Assembly: GCF_023914155.1 (NCBI RefSeq) | Contig: NZ_JAMWYS010000024.1 | Location: forward strand, 1-64,000 | Direction of reading: 5' to 3' | From: Solitalea agri | GTDB lineage: Bacteria; Bacteroidota; Bacteroidia; Sphingobacteriales; Sphingobacteriaceae | DNA length: 64,000 bases | Shown here: piece by piece, positions 10,549 through 22,749 of the stretch | How the letters are laid out: each line of letters starts with the position of its first letter | Position numbering within the stretch: the stretch's first letter is position 1 | The notes under the pieces: generated by a model | Databases searched by the model: none | What the model saw: only the letters and a program-made list of their open reading frames with translations | Told to the model about the DNA's origin: nothing | Made by a program: the position numbers and the translations under genes

Positions 10549-13500
10549 TTACCTGTTTAAGTTCCTGATTAAGGTAATATACCCTTTCTTCACCTCCACT
10601 TTACCGTCTTTATCTTTAGTTTTTAGCAGATAGAAATAAGTTCCATCTGAGCAACCTTGACCGTCCCAATCATTTTTGTAATTGGTTGATCTAAATATTT
10701 GAGATCCATACCGATTGACAACCGTCAAGTCATTTTCTGAATTTTCAACCCCTTCAATTTTAAAAAGGTCGTTCACTCCATCACCGTTCGGGGTAAATAC
10801 ATTTGATATACGTGCTGAAGTTCGAGCGAATCCACTTCCTGCATCATCATCATAAATTGTTCCTGTAGCTTCGTTATCACCTATTAATACATTCGTTGGA
10901 TTGCTGATCGTAACTTTAAAGGTTTCATCAGCTTCATCAACCACATCTCCTGTAATTTTAATATTCACGTACTGATAGGTAGTGTAAGGTGAAAAAGTAA
11001 GGGTTCCGGTGGCGGCTGTATAATCTGAACCAGCAGTAGCCGTCCCGTTTGAGGTAGCAAAATCAACTGTAATGGTTTGGTCGCTCCACTGATTCAACCA
11101 TACGCCAAAATACATGTCTGTTTCACCCGAGTTGCCTTCATATACATAAGTATCATAGACGGAGATTATTGGAGTATTATCATCATCAGTAATTAAACCA
11201 GAGCCTTCACCATCACCAATATTAGCATTAACCGGATTGCTTAATGCAAATTTCAAATACTCATTAGGCTCAAATACAACATCAGGATTTACATGTACCT
11301 CAACATACTGACCAGTGATTCCATCAAACGTTAACGTTCCGTTCACTGCTGTATAATCCTCGGAAGTTGCGGTAAGATCCTGGGTGGTATAATCAACGGT
11401 AACTACCTTGTCGGTAGTACTATTCAAATAAACATAGAAGTAAAGAATTGGATCACCCGAATCACCCTCTGTTACAAATGGATCTGTTACATAGAGATAC
11501 GGCATTTGATCATTATCTGTAATCTGTACATATCCATCACCATCAGCAATGGTGGCATTCCCAGGTGAGCTTAACAGTACCCTAAAATATTCAACAGGCT
11601 CAAATGTATTATCGCCAACAATATTTACATCAAAAGTTTGAAAGCTATTTCCGGGATCAAAAGTTAAAATACCTGAAGCGGCTGTAAAATCGGTACCGGC
11701 AGTTGCCGATCCTGCTACGGTAGTATAGCTAACTGTTACGGATTGATCCGCGTTAGGAGGAGACAAATAAACACCAACTGTTGCTGTCTTATCATTTCCT
11801 GAATCTCCTTCAGTAATTGCTACATCGTTAACATAAATTAGTGCAGGTGTGTCGTCATTAGAAATGGTAACGAGAGCTGATGGATCCCATATTACTGCAT
11901 TGGTAGCAGAACTAATTACCACCCTGAGTTGCTCATCAATTTCAAAAGTATTATCGCCATTTACCGTTATATCAATTTGTTTAAAAAACTCATCAGCGGC
12001 AAAAGTAAATGATCCCGATGATGCAACGTAGTCGCTGCCCGATGTTGCAGTAACATTTTGCAAAGCATAGTTAACAGTAACTGCATTATTATTACCACTC
12101 CTTGCTAATGAAACATAAACAGTTAACGTTTTTGTTCCGCTATCGCCTTCGTAATCTGAAGTTCCAGCTACAGTTAAATAATTGTAATCGTAAGCAGAGC
12201 CATTTATCTGACCATACCCATCCTGATCATAAATTAAATAACCTGAAGAAGGAGAACTCAATCGCATTGTAAAGTATTCATACGGCTCATCAACCCCATC
12301 AGCAATTGTAGGTACTTCAATCATTTTAAAATATTCACCTGCATTAAAAGTTACGGTTCCACTGGTTGCCGTATAGTCGTCAGGAGCCACTGCATTTTGG
12401 TTAATTGTTGCATAGTTTACCGTTGCTGTACCTGTTGAAACTGAACGATAAACATAAAATACTTCATTTTGTCCTTCGTCAGCAGTGGCACTGGTAACAT
12501 AAAAATAAGGAGGAGCATCATCGTCATATATGATTCCAATACCAAATGCATCACGCAAACTTCCGTTCACAGGGTTGCTTAATTGAAGCTTAAAGACCTC
12601 ATCAGACTCAAGGGTATTATCTCCATTTACAGTAATATCTACTTGTTTATAAAGTTCACCCGGGTTAAAAGTTAACGTTCCGTTAGCTGCCACATAGTCT
12701 GAACCTGATGATGCATTTCCATTAGCGGTGGCATAATCAACTGAATTGGTCTGATCAGAATAATCACTTTGATAAACATAAAAAGTGGCGGTGGTGGTAG
12801 TGCCATCATTTCCTTCAGGATTCGCTACAGCATCGGTTGAATAAAACTGTATCGGTGCATCATCGTCATAGATCGTCACTATTGCTTCCCCATCGGTGAT
12901 TAGTGCATTTTGAATATTGGAAATCACTAACCTGAAGAATTCATCTCCCTCAAAGTTATTGTCGCCATTACAAACTATATCTATGGCTTTAAAATATTCG
13001 TTTGTGTTAAAGGTTAAACTTCCACTTTGAGTTACATAATCTTCTCCAGCCTTTGCAGTTCCGTCGGCTAAGGTATAATCGAGTGTAACCGGTTTAGAAG
13101 GATTGTCTGAAAGGTATATGTAGAATGTTTTGGTGGAAGTTCCTTCGTCTTCTTCCGGACTAAAATAACCATCGTATACAAAAGCAAATATGGCGTTATC
13201 ATCGTTGTAAATAATAAAGTTACCTACCCCATCTTCCAGGGTCGCATTTGTAGGGTTGGTTAAATTTATTCTGAACTGCTCATTACCCTCAAAATCAGTA
13301 TCACCATTAACAGCTACTGTAAAAGTTTTATAAGTTTCGCCTGGATTAAAGGTCAGGGTTCCTGAAGCGGCCACATAATCCTCGCCTGCGATAGCGGTCA
13401 CATCTTCGGTAGCAAAATCAACCGTTACGGTTTCTGATGGATTTTTATTCAGGTAAACATAGAAAGTAACATCATTTGAGCCGGTGTTTCCTTCATAAAC

Positions 13501-16500
13501 ATAGGTATCGTATATACGGACTGCCGGGATACTTTGGTCGTCATCGACAATTGTACAATAAGCGTTTTCTGTGCCTATTTGGGCATTGGTTGAAGGGTTT
13601 AACAACTGAAGATAAAAACCATGGTTGCCTTCTACATCAACATCCCCTTTCACTTTTACGGTAACTGTTTTTGAAGTTTCGCCTGCTGCAAAAGTCAGGG
13701 TTCCGTTTACTGCCGTATAGTCCTCTGGATCAGTTGCAGAGTTTTCAACTGTTTGATAGTCTACTGTAATTGAACTGGCTCCAGCCTTATCTAGGGTTAC
13801 GGTAAATACAGCATCAACAGTCCCTGAATTTCCCTCATTTACTTCGATGGCTTTCATGCTAAGTGATGGAAGAGGTTCATCATCGTTCAATATATTTCCG
13901 AACCCTTGTCCGTCAGCTATTGTAGCACCACTACTAACATTAGTTAAATTCACCAAAAATGATTCGTTAGATTCGTTAGTTGCATCACCCTTTACAACTA
14001 CCGTAATAGTTTTGGTAGTTTCTCCTGCGGCAAAAGTCAACGTTCCATTACCCGATGTGTAATCAGATGGCGAAACGGCGCCTTCATCCTGAGTTGCCCA
14101 ATCAACTGTAACGGTTTCGGCGGCCTCTTTATCCATCTTTACGGTAAACACAGCATTAACAGTTCCCGAATTACCTTCGGTTACTTCAACATTGTCAATT
14201 GATAAAGCAGGTAGCGTTTCGTCGTCGTTAGTGATTGTTACAGTACCCTGACTGTCGCCGATAACTGCACCACCAGTTGGGCCGGTTAAATTCACCAGAA
14301 ATCCCTCATTACCTTCAACGGTCACATCACCATTTATGGTCAAATCAATGGTTTTAGAGGTTTCTCCAGCGGCAAAAGTGAGCGTTCCGTTTCCCGAAGC
14401 ATAATCAGCTGGTGAAACTGCTCCGTTATCTTGCGTTGCCCACTTAACCGTTACGGCTTCAGCTGCAACTTTATTCATAGTAACTGTTAGCGTAGCAGTT
14501 GAAGTACCAGAATTACCTTCGGTCACAGATACATCGTCAATGCTTAGTGAAGGAGGAGCTTCATCGTCATTAGTAATTGTACCCGCACCCTGACCGTCTG
14601 AAATAGTTGCTCCAGCACTTACATTACTTAAGTTCACATGGAAGACCTCATCACTTTCAACAGTAACATCGCCATTTACTTCTATCGTAATTGTTTTTGA
14701 AGTTTCGCCTGCTGCAAATGACAGAGTTCCATTACCTGAAGTATAATCGGATGGTGAAATAGCGCTATTATCTTGGGTTGCCCAATCAACTGTTATAGTT
14801 CCTTCTGCAGCTTTATCCATTTTTACGGTAAATTCGGCATTCACAGTACCAGCATTACCCTCGGCTACTATTACATTATTAATTGTTAATGCAGGCAGGG
14901 TTTCATCATCATTACTTATTTGGCCAATTCCTTGCCCGTCAGCAATAGTTGCACCACTGGTAGCATTACTCAAATTCACCAGAAACGACTCATTTCCTTC
15001 TACTGTTTCATCTCCGTTTACTACAACAGTTACTGTTTTTGATGTTTCGCCTGCAGCAAAAGTGAGCGTTCCACTGCCTGAAGTATAATCAGATGGAGAA
15101 ATTGCTCCATTATCCTGCGTTGCCCAGTCAACAGTTATTGTTCCTTCGGCTGCTTTGCTTAATGAAATGGTAAATATTGCATCAACGGTACCTGAATTAC
15201 CTTCGGTTACAGTTACATCATCAATCCTAAAGGCCGGAAGGGTTACATCATCGGTGGTAATAGTTCCAACTCCTTGGTCGTCAGCAATTGTGGCACCTCC
15301 GGTTGCGTTACTTAAGTTTACAAGAAATGTTTCATCATTTTCAACGGTTTCATCTCCTTTTATAGTTACTGTAATGGTCTTAGAGATTTCACCTGTTGCA
15401 AAAGTAAGGGTTCCATTACCTGTGGTATAATCGACCGGTGAAACTGCAGTATTATCCTGTGTTGCCCAGTTGACAGTAACAGTTCCGGAGGCTGCCTTAT
15501 CCAAAGTGACAGTAAAAACAGCGTCGACTGTACCCTGATTTCCTTCAGTTACAGTTACATTACTGATTGATATGGCAGAAGGAGCTTCATCATTGTCTAC
15601 AATAGTCCCAACCCCTTGATCATTCGTAAAAGTTGCATTTGAAATATTTGAAAGATTGACAAAAAATGTTTCGTCAACTTCATCTTCTGTATCATCAAGA
15701 ATGGCAATATCAATAGTTTTAGACATTTCGCCCGGAGCAAATGTTAATGTACCAGAACCACCTGTGTAATCACTTCCGTCGGTGGCAGAGCTATTGGCAG
15801 TTGCATAATCAACTGTTACCACATCTGTTGCCGAAGCTTTATTAAGAGCAACAGTAAATGATGCCGTTCCATCGGCTTCGTTAACAATAACATTGTTGAT
15901 AGACATTGTCGGAAGCTCAACCGTCTTGTCATTGTCTATAATGGTTCCAACTCCCTGATCATTAGTTAATGTTGCATTGGATACATTGGAAAGATGGACA
16001 AAAAATGTTTCATCCGCCTCTTCTTCTGTATCCTCCAATATAGCTATATCAATAGTTTTAGACGTTTCACCTGGAGCAAATGTTAATGTACCCGAACCAC
16101 CGGTATAATCACTTCCATCTTTAGCCGAGCTATTGGCAGTTGCATAATCAACTGTTATCGCTTCGGTTGATGCTTTATTTAGAGCAACAGTAAAAGATGC
16201 TGTTCCATCGCCCTCATTAACAGCGGAATTATTAATGGAAATAGCAGGAAGTCCACCCTCAGAATCATCATTTAAAATAGTAATCTGAAAAACATCATCT
16301 TTTAAAATCAGTCCATCTGGGTTTGAAAGTTTTACAAAAAAAGTTTCATCTGGTTCTAATTTGGTATCACCATAAACAGGAATCTCTATTTTAAATTTTG
16401 ATTGTCCAGCAGGAATAATAAGAGTTCCTTTTGTCTCAATATAGTCCTCTCCAGCAGTAGCAGTCCCGTCGTAGGTAGAATAATCAAATCGAGTTTCCTT

Positions 16501-17157
16501 TTGGCTGCAATCTTTGAAAGCAAAGAAATACTCATAGTTTGTAACACCTTCATTTTTTTCAAAAACCCGTTTATCTTCACCTTTCAATGTTGGGAAAGGA
16601 TCGTTATCAATGATTGTTCCTGTGGCCTTATCATCACATAAAGTTGCATTCTTAGGGTTCTTCAGGTAAACATAAAAGTATTCATCTTCTTCATCGTTAA
16701 AGTCACCTTTTAACGATATTGTTATATTTTTTGACTCTTCACCAGGAGCAAATGTCAACTTTCCCGAAGCTGCTTTATAATCATCCGTTGATCCGGCTGT
16801 GCCATTGCGGGTATAGTATTCTACAGTAATTTCCTCTTTGCAAGGGGCATCCAAAATCACTTTAAAATCAGTAGTAGAATATCCGGTATTTGCTTCCTTA
16901 CAAGAAGAATTCTGAATTTTTATACACGGTGGGCTACTTTGGGTACTAATTATTGTTAAACCCTTTTGGGGCTTAACGGTTTGATTTCCATCATAATCAT
17001 CTGCTGAACTAAAGACAAACAGAAGAAAGAACAATGAAAACAATCGAGTGGTAAAGTGGAAATTATTTGTACCCAAAAAGATTTCTAACACTTTTGTTAA
17101 TGAATGAGTCAATCCCTTGAATTGTTCATTCATGGAAACATTGGTAGAGTCTTTCAT
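10549..17157 (-). CDS. Calx-beta repeat adhesin with T9SS type B sorting domain
   Basis: This 2202-residue protein has an N-terminal hydrophobic segment (about residues 38-52, [10 protein letters not shown]) that acts as a signal peptide or anchor. Eighteen Calx-beta repeats follow; each ends in DND, NDD or DDD and contains an SGTLTF-like strand. The last 90 residues are a gliding-motility-type C-terminal domain ([34 protein letters not shown]), the type B T9SS sorting signal. The expected location is the cell surface after outer-membrane passage. The start is uncertain: the ATG at 17157 gives 8 residues more than a second Met (MNEQF), and both precede the hydrophobic segment. An OmpA protein and a PorP/SprF protein are encoded upstream on the same strand. 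Repeats in the second half are more divergent and richer in Tyr than those in the first half. The ligand is unknown. Confidence 0.93.
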   Translation of the reverse strand: MKDSTNVSMNEQFKGLTHSLTKVLEIFLGTNNFHFTTRLFSLFFLLFVFSSADDYDGNQTVKPQKGLTIISTQSSPPCIKIQNSSCKEANTGYSTTDFKVILDAPCKEEITVEYYTRNGTAGSTDDYKAASGKLTFAPGEESKNITISLKGDFNDEEDEYFYVYLKNPKNATLCDDKATGTIIDNDPFPTLKGEDKRVFEKNEGVTNYEYFFAFKDCSQKETRFDYSTYDGTATAGEDYIETKGTLIIPAGQSKFKIEIPVYGDTKLEPDETFFVKLSNPDGLILKDDVFQITILNDDSEGGLPAISINNSAVNEGDGTASFTVALNKASTEAITVDYATANSSAKDGSDYTGGSGTLTFAPGETSKTIDIAILEDTEEEADETFFVHLSNVSNATLTNDQGVGTIIDNDKTVELPTMSINNVIVNEADGTASFTVALNKASATDVVTVDYATANSSATDGSDYTGGSGTLTFAPGEMSKTIDIAILDDTEDEVDETFFVNLSNISNATFTNDQGVGTIVDNDEAPSAISISNVTVTEGNQGTVDAVFTVTLDKAASGTVTVNWATQDNTAVSPVDYTTGNGTLTFATGEISKTITVTIKGDETVENDETFLVNLSNATGGATIADDQGVGTITTDDVTLPAFRIDDVTVTEGNSGTVDAIFTISLSKAAEGTITVDWATQDNGAISPSDYTSGSGTLTFAAGETSKTVTVVVNGDETVEGNESFLVNLSNATSGATIADGQGIGQISNDDETLPALTINNVIVAEGNAGTVNAEFTVKMDKAAEGTITVDWATQDNSAISPSDYTSGNGTLSFAAGETSKTITIEVNGDVTVESDEVFHVNLSNVSAGATISDGQGAGTITNDDEAPPSLSIDDVSVTEGNSGTSTATLTVTMNKVAAEAVTVKWATQDNGAVSPADYASGNGTLTFAAGETSKTIDLTINGDVTVEGNEGFLVNLTGPTGGAVIGDSQGTVTITNDDETLPALSIDNVEVTEGNSGTVNAVFTVKMDKEAAETVTVDWATQDEGAVSPSDYTSGNGTLTFAAGETTKTITVVVKGDATNESNESFLVNLTNVSSGATIADGQGFGNILNDDEPLPSLSMKAIEVNEGNSGTVDAVFTVTLDKAGASSITVDYQTVENSATDPEDYTAVNGTLTFAAGETSKTVTVKVKGDVDVEGNHGFYLQLLNPSTNAQIGTENAYCTIVDDDQSIPAVRIYDTYVYEGNTGSNDVTFYVYLNKNPSETVTVDFATEDVTAIAGEDYVAASGTLTFNPGETYKTFTVAVNGDTDFEGNEQFRINLTNPTNATLEDGVGNFIIYNDDNAIFAFVYDGYFSPEEDEGTSTKTFYIYLSDNPSKPVTLDYTLADGTAKAGEDYVTQSGSLTFNTNEYFKAIDIVCNGDNNFEGDEFFRLVISNIQNALITDGEAIVTIYDDDAPIQFYSTDAVANPEGNDGTTTTATFYVYQSDYSDQTNSVDYATANGNASSGSDYVAANGTLTFNPGELYKQVDITVNGDNTLESDEVFKLQLSNPVNGSLRDAFGIGIIYDDDAPPYFYVTSATADEGQNEVFYVYRSVSTGTATVNYATINQNAVAPDDYTATSGTVTFNAGEYFKMIEVPTIADGVDEPYEYFTMRLSSPSSGYLIYDQDGYGQINGSAYDYNYLTVAGTSDYEGDSGTKTLTVYVSLARSGNNNAVTVNYALQNVTATSGSDYVASSGSFTFAADEFFKQIDITVNGDNTFEIDEQLRVVISSATNAVIWDPSALVTISNDDTPALIYVNDVAITEGDSGNDKTATVGVYLSPPNADQSVTVSYTTVAGSATAGTDFTAASGILTFDPGNSFQTFDVNIVGDNTFEPVEYFRVLLSSPGNATIADGDGYVQITDNDQMPYLYVTDPFVTEGDSGDPILYFYVYLNSTTDKVVTVDYTTQDLTATSEDYTAVNGTLTFDGITGQYVEVHVNPDVVFEPNEYLKFALSNPVNANIGDGEGSGLITDDDNTPIISVYDTYVYEGNSGETDMYFGVWLNQWSDQTITVDFATSNGTATAGSDYTAATGTLTFSPYTTYQYVNIKITGDVVDEADETFKVTISNPTNVLIGDNEATGTIYDDDAGSGFARTSARISNVFTPNGDGVNDLFKIEGVENSENDLTVVNRYGSQIFRSTNYKNDWDGQGCSDGTYFYLLKTKDKDGKVEVKKGYITLIRNLNR

Positions 17158-17646
17158 AAACCTACAATTAGCAAAAACGACTTATTGAATTAATTAACCG
17201 TCGGTAAAAGCGTTATGAAAAGTATTTTTATGAATGTGTTTTGAATTCCTATGACGGGAGAACATTGGTATGAAGGAAACTTTGCTTGGTTTTTGTGAGT
17301 AATTCGAAGGATTAAAATTACATCATAAACTATTCATTTACAATAAAATATATACAAATAACCACATTTTGTATACAATTATTATTAATCCTATAAAAAC
17401 AAAAACAAGAGTTCATTTTTATGAATTTCCTGTTGTGTTTTAGTCTTAAGGCTTGATTTATTTAACTACTTAATGCTTCTAAACAAGGTAAATTATTCAT
17501 ATTTCACCTGCAATTACCCTCATTATCCATGGCTTTTAACAAAAGATAGTTCAGATTCATTTTAATCTTGATCTGTTAAAACTAACTGTATATAAAACCC
17601 CGAATGTTATAAGCAGCCGTGGTTTTAACGCTATTTACTTTAAATG
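17158..17646. other. Intergenic region, no gene seen
   Basis: This AT-rich 489-bp gap lies between the OmpA-family gene and the 2202-aa adhesin. No ORF or clear hairpin with a U-tract is visible. It probably carries the adhesin promoter or a long leader, but I found no convincing TAnnTTTG box on the minus strand. Confidence 0.4.
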
Positions 17647-19635
17647 TTAATATCTCAAAATGGCAAACTCTGTTCGTCGGTTTAACTGAAATTCAGCTTC
17701 AGAACAATTGGCTCCATTAACACAATTATTTACCGGTTTAGATTCACCATATCCTTTTGCTGTAATACGTTTGGCATCAATTCCTTTGGAAATAATATAA
17801 TTAACGGCTGATTCTGCCCTTTTCTGACTCAACTGAAGGTTATAATTATCAGCACCTCTCGAATCGGTATGTGAACTTAGTTCGATAACCAACGTTGGGT
17901 TATCAGTCATTACCTGAACAAGCTTATCAAGTTCTTTAGAAGCATCCGAACGAATACTCCACTTATTGAAGTCGTAATAGATATTATCCAACCTGATTCC
18001 TTTATACAATTCAATTGAATCAATGTTTAGTGAAAGTTTAGCATACAAGGTTTTAGACTCAGTATAACCTTTAGTACTTAAACTATCTTTACGACTGGTA
18101 ATAAAATTCGTTTTTTCAGCAGTTATTGAATACTCACTGTTTTCTTCCAGGTTAAACGTAAATGCACCATTAGCATCTGTTGGAGCTTTTATATTTGTAT
18201 TGTTTCCCTTGTTATATAAGGTGATGATAGCATTGCTCAAAGGTTTACCTGTTTTCTTATGTACCACCGTACCCTCGAGCTTAAATTTCAGGTCTTTCTT
18301 TGTAAACTGATAAATATCGTCCATCCCTTTACCTCCGGTTCTATTACTGGATAAATACCCACTTTTACCATCGGCAGCAAAAATCATATTAAAATCATCT
18401 TGCGGCGTATTTACCGGATAACCCACATTCTTTGGCGCCGACCATTTATTATCACCTAATGATAGTGCCCTGTAAACATCAAGACCTCCCATTCCACCAA
18501 AACCATTGCTCGCAAAGTAAAAATTATTCTCATTATCAAAACTAGGGAATCGTTCAGTACCTGGTGAATTTAATCCTTTCAGGTTAACAGGTTTGTCCCA
18601 GGAACCATCAGCTAGTTTCTTGCAATAATACAAGTCCGATAAGCCTTCTCCTCCAGGCATATCTGAGGCAAAATATAGGTAATTACCGTCGGCACTTAAA
18701 CAAGCATCACTGACTGAATAATCTAAGGGAGCATTATAGGTAAACGGCTGAGGCTCACTCCAGTTATTTGAAGCTTCATCATATTTTGAATAATAAAGTT
18801 CTAAGCGGATGGTATAATCTTTTCGTTTCCGTTTATCATCAGTGTATTGTTTCGCATTAACAATTCCCCTTGTTCGCGTAAAGTACACTTCCTTACCATC
18901 TTTAGAAAAACAAGCAGGCCCATTATGATAATTGCCATTTAATACTGAGGTGAACAATTGCGGATCATCCCAATTATTATTCTTTTTTTCAGCATAAAAT
19001 AATTTGAGATAAGGTAAACCGGTCCAGCCCGAAACATCTTTCTTCAAAGTATTATTAGCATCAAAAAACAAAATAGGTTTTTTATCTGCTTTCTGATTTA
19101 AGATCCGATCAGAGGTAAAAACAATACCATTTTTATAAGGGAAAGCCCCCCAATCACTTTGCGGTGTATTGAGGGAAGTATCTAGCTTAAAAACAAAGTT
19201 AACCGGATTTTGCATCCAGTAACCCGCCGAGTCACATGCATTAATTAATTGCGGAATTGTCGTAAGCACCTCATTTCCTGCTTCCTGTTGATATTTTTTA
19301 TACCATTCTTTAGCTTCAGCATATTTCGAATTATTCCTTAATGATTCAGCATAATAGAATACATCCATTGGTTCATGACCTTCCATTAGCACAACCTTGG
19401 CATACCAACTTTCAGCAAACTGATAATTATGTAACAGACGGTAGCTGTCGGCTAAGCCTCTTGCCGACTGAAGAGTCTCACGTTTATCAAAGGCCTTTTC
19501 ATACAAACCAACAGCATCATTAAAATTAAGCAACTCGGCCTGGCGCTGTGCTTCACGCAAAGTTGCTTGTCCAAAAACAGTCTTAATGGTTAAAAGCAAA
19601 AGGCTCAATATAATGTATGTACAACGTCTGATCAT
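17647..19635 (-). CDS. OmpA-family protein with TPR, PD40 and carboxypeptidase-regulatory-like domains
   Basis: The 662-residue product has a signal peptide (residues 1-22, ending FGQA), TPR-like helices at about 28-120, a WD40-like PD40 beta-propeller at about 165-430 (repeated YFTR, YFASD and GYLSSNR strands), a carboxypeptidase regulatory-like domain at about 448-530 (KLEGTVVHKKTGKPLSNA), and a C-terminal OmpA peptidoglycan-binding domain (ELSSHTDSRGADNYNLQLS, ITAKGYGES). This architecture is common next to PorP/SprF genes in Bacteroidota and is thought to tie T9SS components or their substrates to peptidoglycan. Only 37 bp separate it from the PorP/SprF gene upstream, so the two are very likely cotranscribed. 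It does not look like PorE of the core secretion machine; a locus-specific partner of the adhesins is the better guess. Confidence 0.92.
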   Translation of the reverse strand: MIRRCTYIILSLLLLTIKTVFGQATLREAQRQAELLNFNDAVGLYEKAFDKRETLQSARGLADSYRLLHNYQFAESWYAKVVLMEGHEPMDVFYYAESLRNNSKYAEAKEWYKKYQQEAGNEVLTTIPQLINACDSAGYWMQNPVNFVFKLDTSLNTPQSDWGAFPYKNGIVFTSDRILNQKADKKPILFFDANNTLKKDVSGWTGLPYLKLFYAEKKNNNWDDPQLFTSVLNGNYHNGPACFSKDGKEVYFTRTRGIVNAKQYTDDKRKRKDYTIRLELYYSKYDEASNNWSEPQPFTYNAPLDYSVSDACLSADGNYLYFASDMPGGEGLSDLYYCKKLADGSWDKPVNLKGLNSPGTERFPSFDNENNFYFASNGFGGMGGLDVYRALSLGDNKWSAPKNVGYPVNTPQDDFNMIFAADGKSGYLSSNRTGGKGMDDIYQFTKKDLKFKLEGTVVHKKTGKPLSNAIITLYNKGNNTNIKAPTDANGAFTFNLEENSEYSITAEKTNFITSRKDSLSTKGYTESKTLYAKLSLNIDSIELYKGIRLDNIYYDFNKWSIRSDASKELDKLVQVMTDNPTLVIELSSHTDSRGADNYNLQLSQKRAESAVNYIISKGIDAKRITAKGYGESKPVNNCVNGANCSEAEFQLNRRTEFAILRY

Positions 19636-19672
19636 GATGTAATGCGCTTAGTATACATTTGCGAATTATTAA

Positions 19673-20647
19673 CTAAAAGTACCTTGGATTCAACATCCGT
19701 ACCTTTTTAGGTATAAAGGAATATCCTAATGAAATTTCATGTGTTCCGTAATTGTAATCTTTGAACTTTGTAAATGAAAAATCATAAGCATATCCTATTC
19801 TTAATCTGTCGGTAACGTATATTTCCGCTAAACCTACCAATGCATCTGTTGTTGATAAATTATTCTGTAGATTGCTCTTGTCCCAGACGCCAATACCTGT
19901 CCGGTATGAGGCTCCTAACCATAAACGTTCATTAAACAGCACAAACGTATTAATGTCTAAATTTGCCGGGCCATGTGATTCATTTTTAAGCATGAATGAT
20001 GGCTTTAACAAAAATTGCTTCGATAAAGGAATTAACCCACCTGCAGTTAAGTAAAAATGCGGCATTTTGGCAGGTATTAATATGGTAGGATCCTTGGTAT
20101 AATTTAAATACTGCCCGATCAGGTTATCGGCAGAAGCTCCGGCATAAAACCGATCGGTTGAATAATACACCCCAGCTCTTATATCGGGTACAATCACCGA
20201 TTGCATCATATTAGGAACGCTGGGATCATTAGGGGAGTACGACTGCAGTAAAGTTCCGTCAAGCCCGTATTGGGCAATTCCTAATCCTAATCCTAAAGCT
20301 AAGCGCGAAGCATCTCCAACTTTTAAACGGTAAGCATAATTTGCATAGGCGGCCAATGTGCTCTCTGCTCCTAACTTATCTTTTAAAACGGTAAAGGCAA
20401 GCCCAACGTTTCCATTATTGGCAATTGCATCCAATGCAAAACTAAATGTTTCAGGGTGTCCTTCCAGTCCGCCAGTCCACTGGCTGCGGTAAAAAGAATG
20501 CAAGTTCAACTGCTCCTTATAACCTGCATAAGCAGGGTTTATATATATGCCGTTAAACATGTATTGCGAAAACTGCGCATCCTGCTGAGCATACGCATTT
20601 ATCGCAAACAGAAGCAAAAACAATAGCGATAACTTTTTTATAATCAT
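19673..20647 (-). CDS. PorP/SprF family type IX secretion outer-membrane protein
   Basis: This 324-residue protein has a clear signal peptide (residues 1-20, ending NAYAQ) and the family opening QDAQFSQYMFNGIYINPAYA, followed by FYRSQWTG. The rest alternates short amphipathic strands, consistent with an outer-membrane beta-barrel, and it ends in SLGYSFIP. In Flavobacterium, SprF is needed for secretion of the giant adhesin SprB, and PorP/SprF paralogues often pair with one type B sorting-domain substrate. Here it precedes the OmpA gene and the 2202-aa adhesin, so it is probably their dedicated export partner. A candidate -7 box lies at 20890-20897. Confidence 0.95.
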   Translation of the reverse strand: MIIKKLSLLFLLLFAINAYAQQDAQFSQYMFNGIYINPAYAGYKEQLNLHSFYRSQWTGGLEGHPETFSFALDAIANNGNVGLAFTVLKDKLGAESTLAAYANYAYRLKVGDASRLALGLGLGIAQYGLDGTLLQSYSPNDPSVPNMMQSVIVPDIRAGVYYSTDRFYAGASADNLIGQYLNYTKDPTILIPAKMPHFYLTAGGLIPLSKQFLLKPSFMLKNESHGPANLDINTFVLFNERLWLGASYRTGIGVWDKSNLQNNLSTTDALVGLAEIYVTDRLRIGYAYDFSFTKFKDYNYGTHEISLGYSFIPKKVRMLNPRYF

Positions 20648-21201
20648 GAAAATTGACGAATCAAGACCTCATTAATACTCCTTCTTCAATCGAGCTAAAA
20701 GTTTGTAAGATAATTGCGCTTTTTACTAACTTCTAACAGCCTTATGTTCAATCCAGTTCAGCGGGTACCAATCAACATCAATACCAACTATATAATTGTA
20801 AACTGTAGCAATATTTATAACCAGAACTATAGAAACCTTTAGTTAATAGATTATAATAATTACTAATATTTTAGATCCGATTCTTTGGCCAAAAATAACA
20901 AATTAAACTCTGCATTTTACAATCTTAATAAATGTACCTATTTGATTATAAATACCTTATAAACTAAAAACTAGTAAAACTACTTATTAAGTAGAATTAA
21001 TAACTACAGAACACATTTACCACTTTATCATGCTCTTTAATTAAGCGAATAAAAATATTATTAATTAATAGTTAACAATAATGTACACAAAACCATCCTT
21101 TGAGTGTATCTTTTTGAGATCAAGTTATTGTATTTGAAAAAATTATAAGGATTATCTAAACAATGAAAAACGTCTGATTATTGACATCATTCTACATTTC
21201 A
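20648..21201. other. Intergenic region upstream of the SprF-OmpA unit
   Basis: This 554-bp AT-rich gap has no credible ORF. It should carry the promoter of the PorP/SprF-OmpA operon (candidate -7 box at 20890-20897) and the 3' UTR of the DUF11 protein gene. I found no obvious terminator hairpin. Confidence 0.45.
20890..20897 (-). promoter_or_regulatory. Candidate Bacteroidota -7 box for sprF-like gene
   Basis: The minus strand reads TATTTTTG, matching TAnnTTTG. It lies about 240 bp upstream of the start codon at 20647. No clear -33 TTTG was identified, so this is only a candidate in a very AT-rich gap. Confidence 0.3.
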
Positions 21202-22749
21202 TTATTTCCTCAAGATCGCCACCCAACCAGTAATCGATTGAGCATCAGCCATTTCATTCTTTACAGTTAAAACGTAATAATAAGTACCTGGAGGAAGTTG
21301 ATCACCTCCCCAATTATTAGCATAATTAATCTTCTCATAAACGCTGTTTCCCCATCGGTTCATTACTTTAAGCTCATTAAATGCCCAGGTATCAAGTCCT
21401 TCAATTTGAAACGTATCGTTCAAATTATCACCATTAGGCGTAAAAACATTGGGGATGCGCAAACCCACAATTTTATTGTAATAAATACTTGTGTTATTTA
21501 CCAAAACAGGATCTTCCGTTTGCGATTCAATTATAGCTTTATTGATTACAGATCCGGTTTTAATTGCTTTTACGCCTACCGTAACTATTATTTGTCTTCC
21601 TGGAGGCAATGCATCTAAGGTATAGATGAAAGAGTTATAAAATGAATCATATACCAGCAATCCTTCATCTACTTTATAATCCTTATACAGCGTTTTTTCA
21701 TTTAAGGTATCTTTTAGCACAATAAACTTGGCTGTATCAGGGCCTTTGTTCTCAATTAAAAAAGCATAATGAAAGTCTGTTTCAATAGGGGCAAATTGTT
21801 TATCAGCCGACTTGATAATACTTACATCGGCTTTTTTAGGCTTAGCATTAATCGTAACATCTTCTGCGGTTGAAACATTATTGCTTAAATCCGGGTCTGT
21901 AGCAACTGAAGTAACAACAGCCGTATTAGTTGCAGTTCCAACTTTTACAGCTTTTACTTTTACAGCAACTGAGCGGCTTTGCCCAACCGGCAACTCATCA
22001 ACCTCCCACGCTAATTGGTGAGTATTAATATCAAACGAAACATTGTTATTTGAAGAAAACTCGTAGGAGAGCTCTGTTGGCAAAATATCCTTTACCTTTA
22101 CTTTTAATGCAGGCGAAGGACCATTATTCGAAATGGTGATAAAATAGCTTAGTGTATCCCCTTCATTTACCAGCTTTTTATTTACCGTTTTAACAATGCT
22201 CACATCGGAAGTATCTTTTGCAACCACTTCGGTTGAAGTGACCTTATCATTGCATTTACAGATGGTTTTTGTAGTTGAAGTAATTTTAGCTTTATTTTTA
22301 AAACTACCGGCCTTAACAACTGTAACGGTTAATTGCATATTCTCCGCAGTCTTTTTGGGCAAAGTTCCTACCAGCCATTTAACCGTTTGGCCATTCACTT
22401 CCACCGATCCAAGATTTACTGTTGAGCTAGTATAGACCAATTCTTTCGGTAATGTATCCGTAACCACAACATTTTGGGCATTTGCCGGTCCTTTATTATT
22501 AATTTTGATGTTATAGGTGAGCTGTTTGCCAACAGCTACTGTCTTTACATTAATTGTCTTTTGAATAGCAAGGTCAGCGCTGTCTACGGAAGTTAAAATG
22601 AAGTCATAATAGCTTCGGTTAATATTTTTCGCGATCGCAAAGGAAGCCAAAAAAATAATGCTGATAAAAAACACAAAAAAGGTGATCAGCCATCGCTGAT
22701 ACTTATAAAAATTGCTCCTTGAAATAGAGCGACGAGAGTAGGTATCCAT
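21202..22749 (-). CDS. DUF11 repeat surface protein with T9SS type B sorting domain
   Basis: The 515-residue product begins with a basic segment and one hydrophobic helix (about residues 17-40), acting as signal peptide or anchor. Three DUF11-type conserved repeats follow at about 42-170, 175-300 and 308-425; each opens with (A/V)DxxIxK and has a NxGPxxA motif. The last 85 residues are a type B T9SS sorting domain ([39 protein letters not shown]). It is a probable surface protein with Ig-like stalk domains, smaller than the two adhesins but using the same export signal. It lies upstream of PorP/SprF on the same strand, separated by 554 bp, so it may be a separately regulated substrate of the same exporter. 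The ligand is unknown. Confidence 0.92.
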   Translation of the reverse strand: MDTYSRRSISRSNFYKYQRWLITFFVFFISIIFLASFAIAKNINRSYYDFILTSVDSADLAIQKTINVKTVAVGKQLTYNIKINNKGPANAQNVVVTDTLPKELVYTSSTVNLGSVEVNGQTVKWLVGTLPKKTAENMQLTVTVVKAGSFKNKAKITSTTKTICKCNDKVTSTEVVAKDTSDVSIVKTVNKKLVNEGDTLSYFITISNNGPSPALKVKVKDILPTELSYEFSSNNNVSFDINTHQLAWEVDELPVGQSRSVAVKVKAVKVGTATNTAVVTSVATDPDLSNNVSTAEDVTINAKPKKADVSIIKSADKQFAPIETDFHYAFLIENKGPDTAKFIVLKDTLNEKTLYKDYKVDEGLLVYDSFYNSFIYTLDALPPGRQIIVTVGVKAIKTGSVINKAIIESQTEDPVLVNNTSIYYNKIVGLRIPNVFTPNGDNLNDTFQIEGLDTWAFNELKVMNRWGNSVYEKINYANNWGGDQLPPGTYYYVLTVKNEMADAQSITGWVAILRK

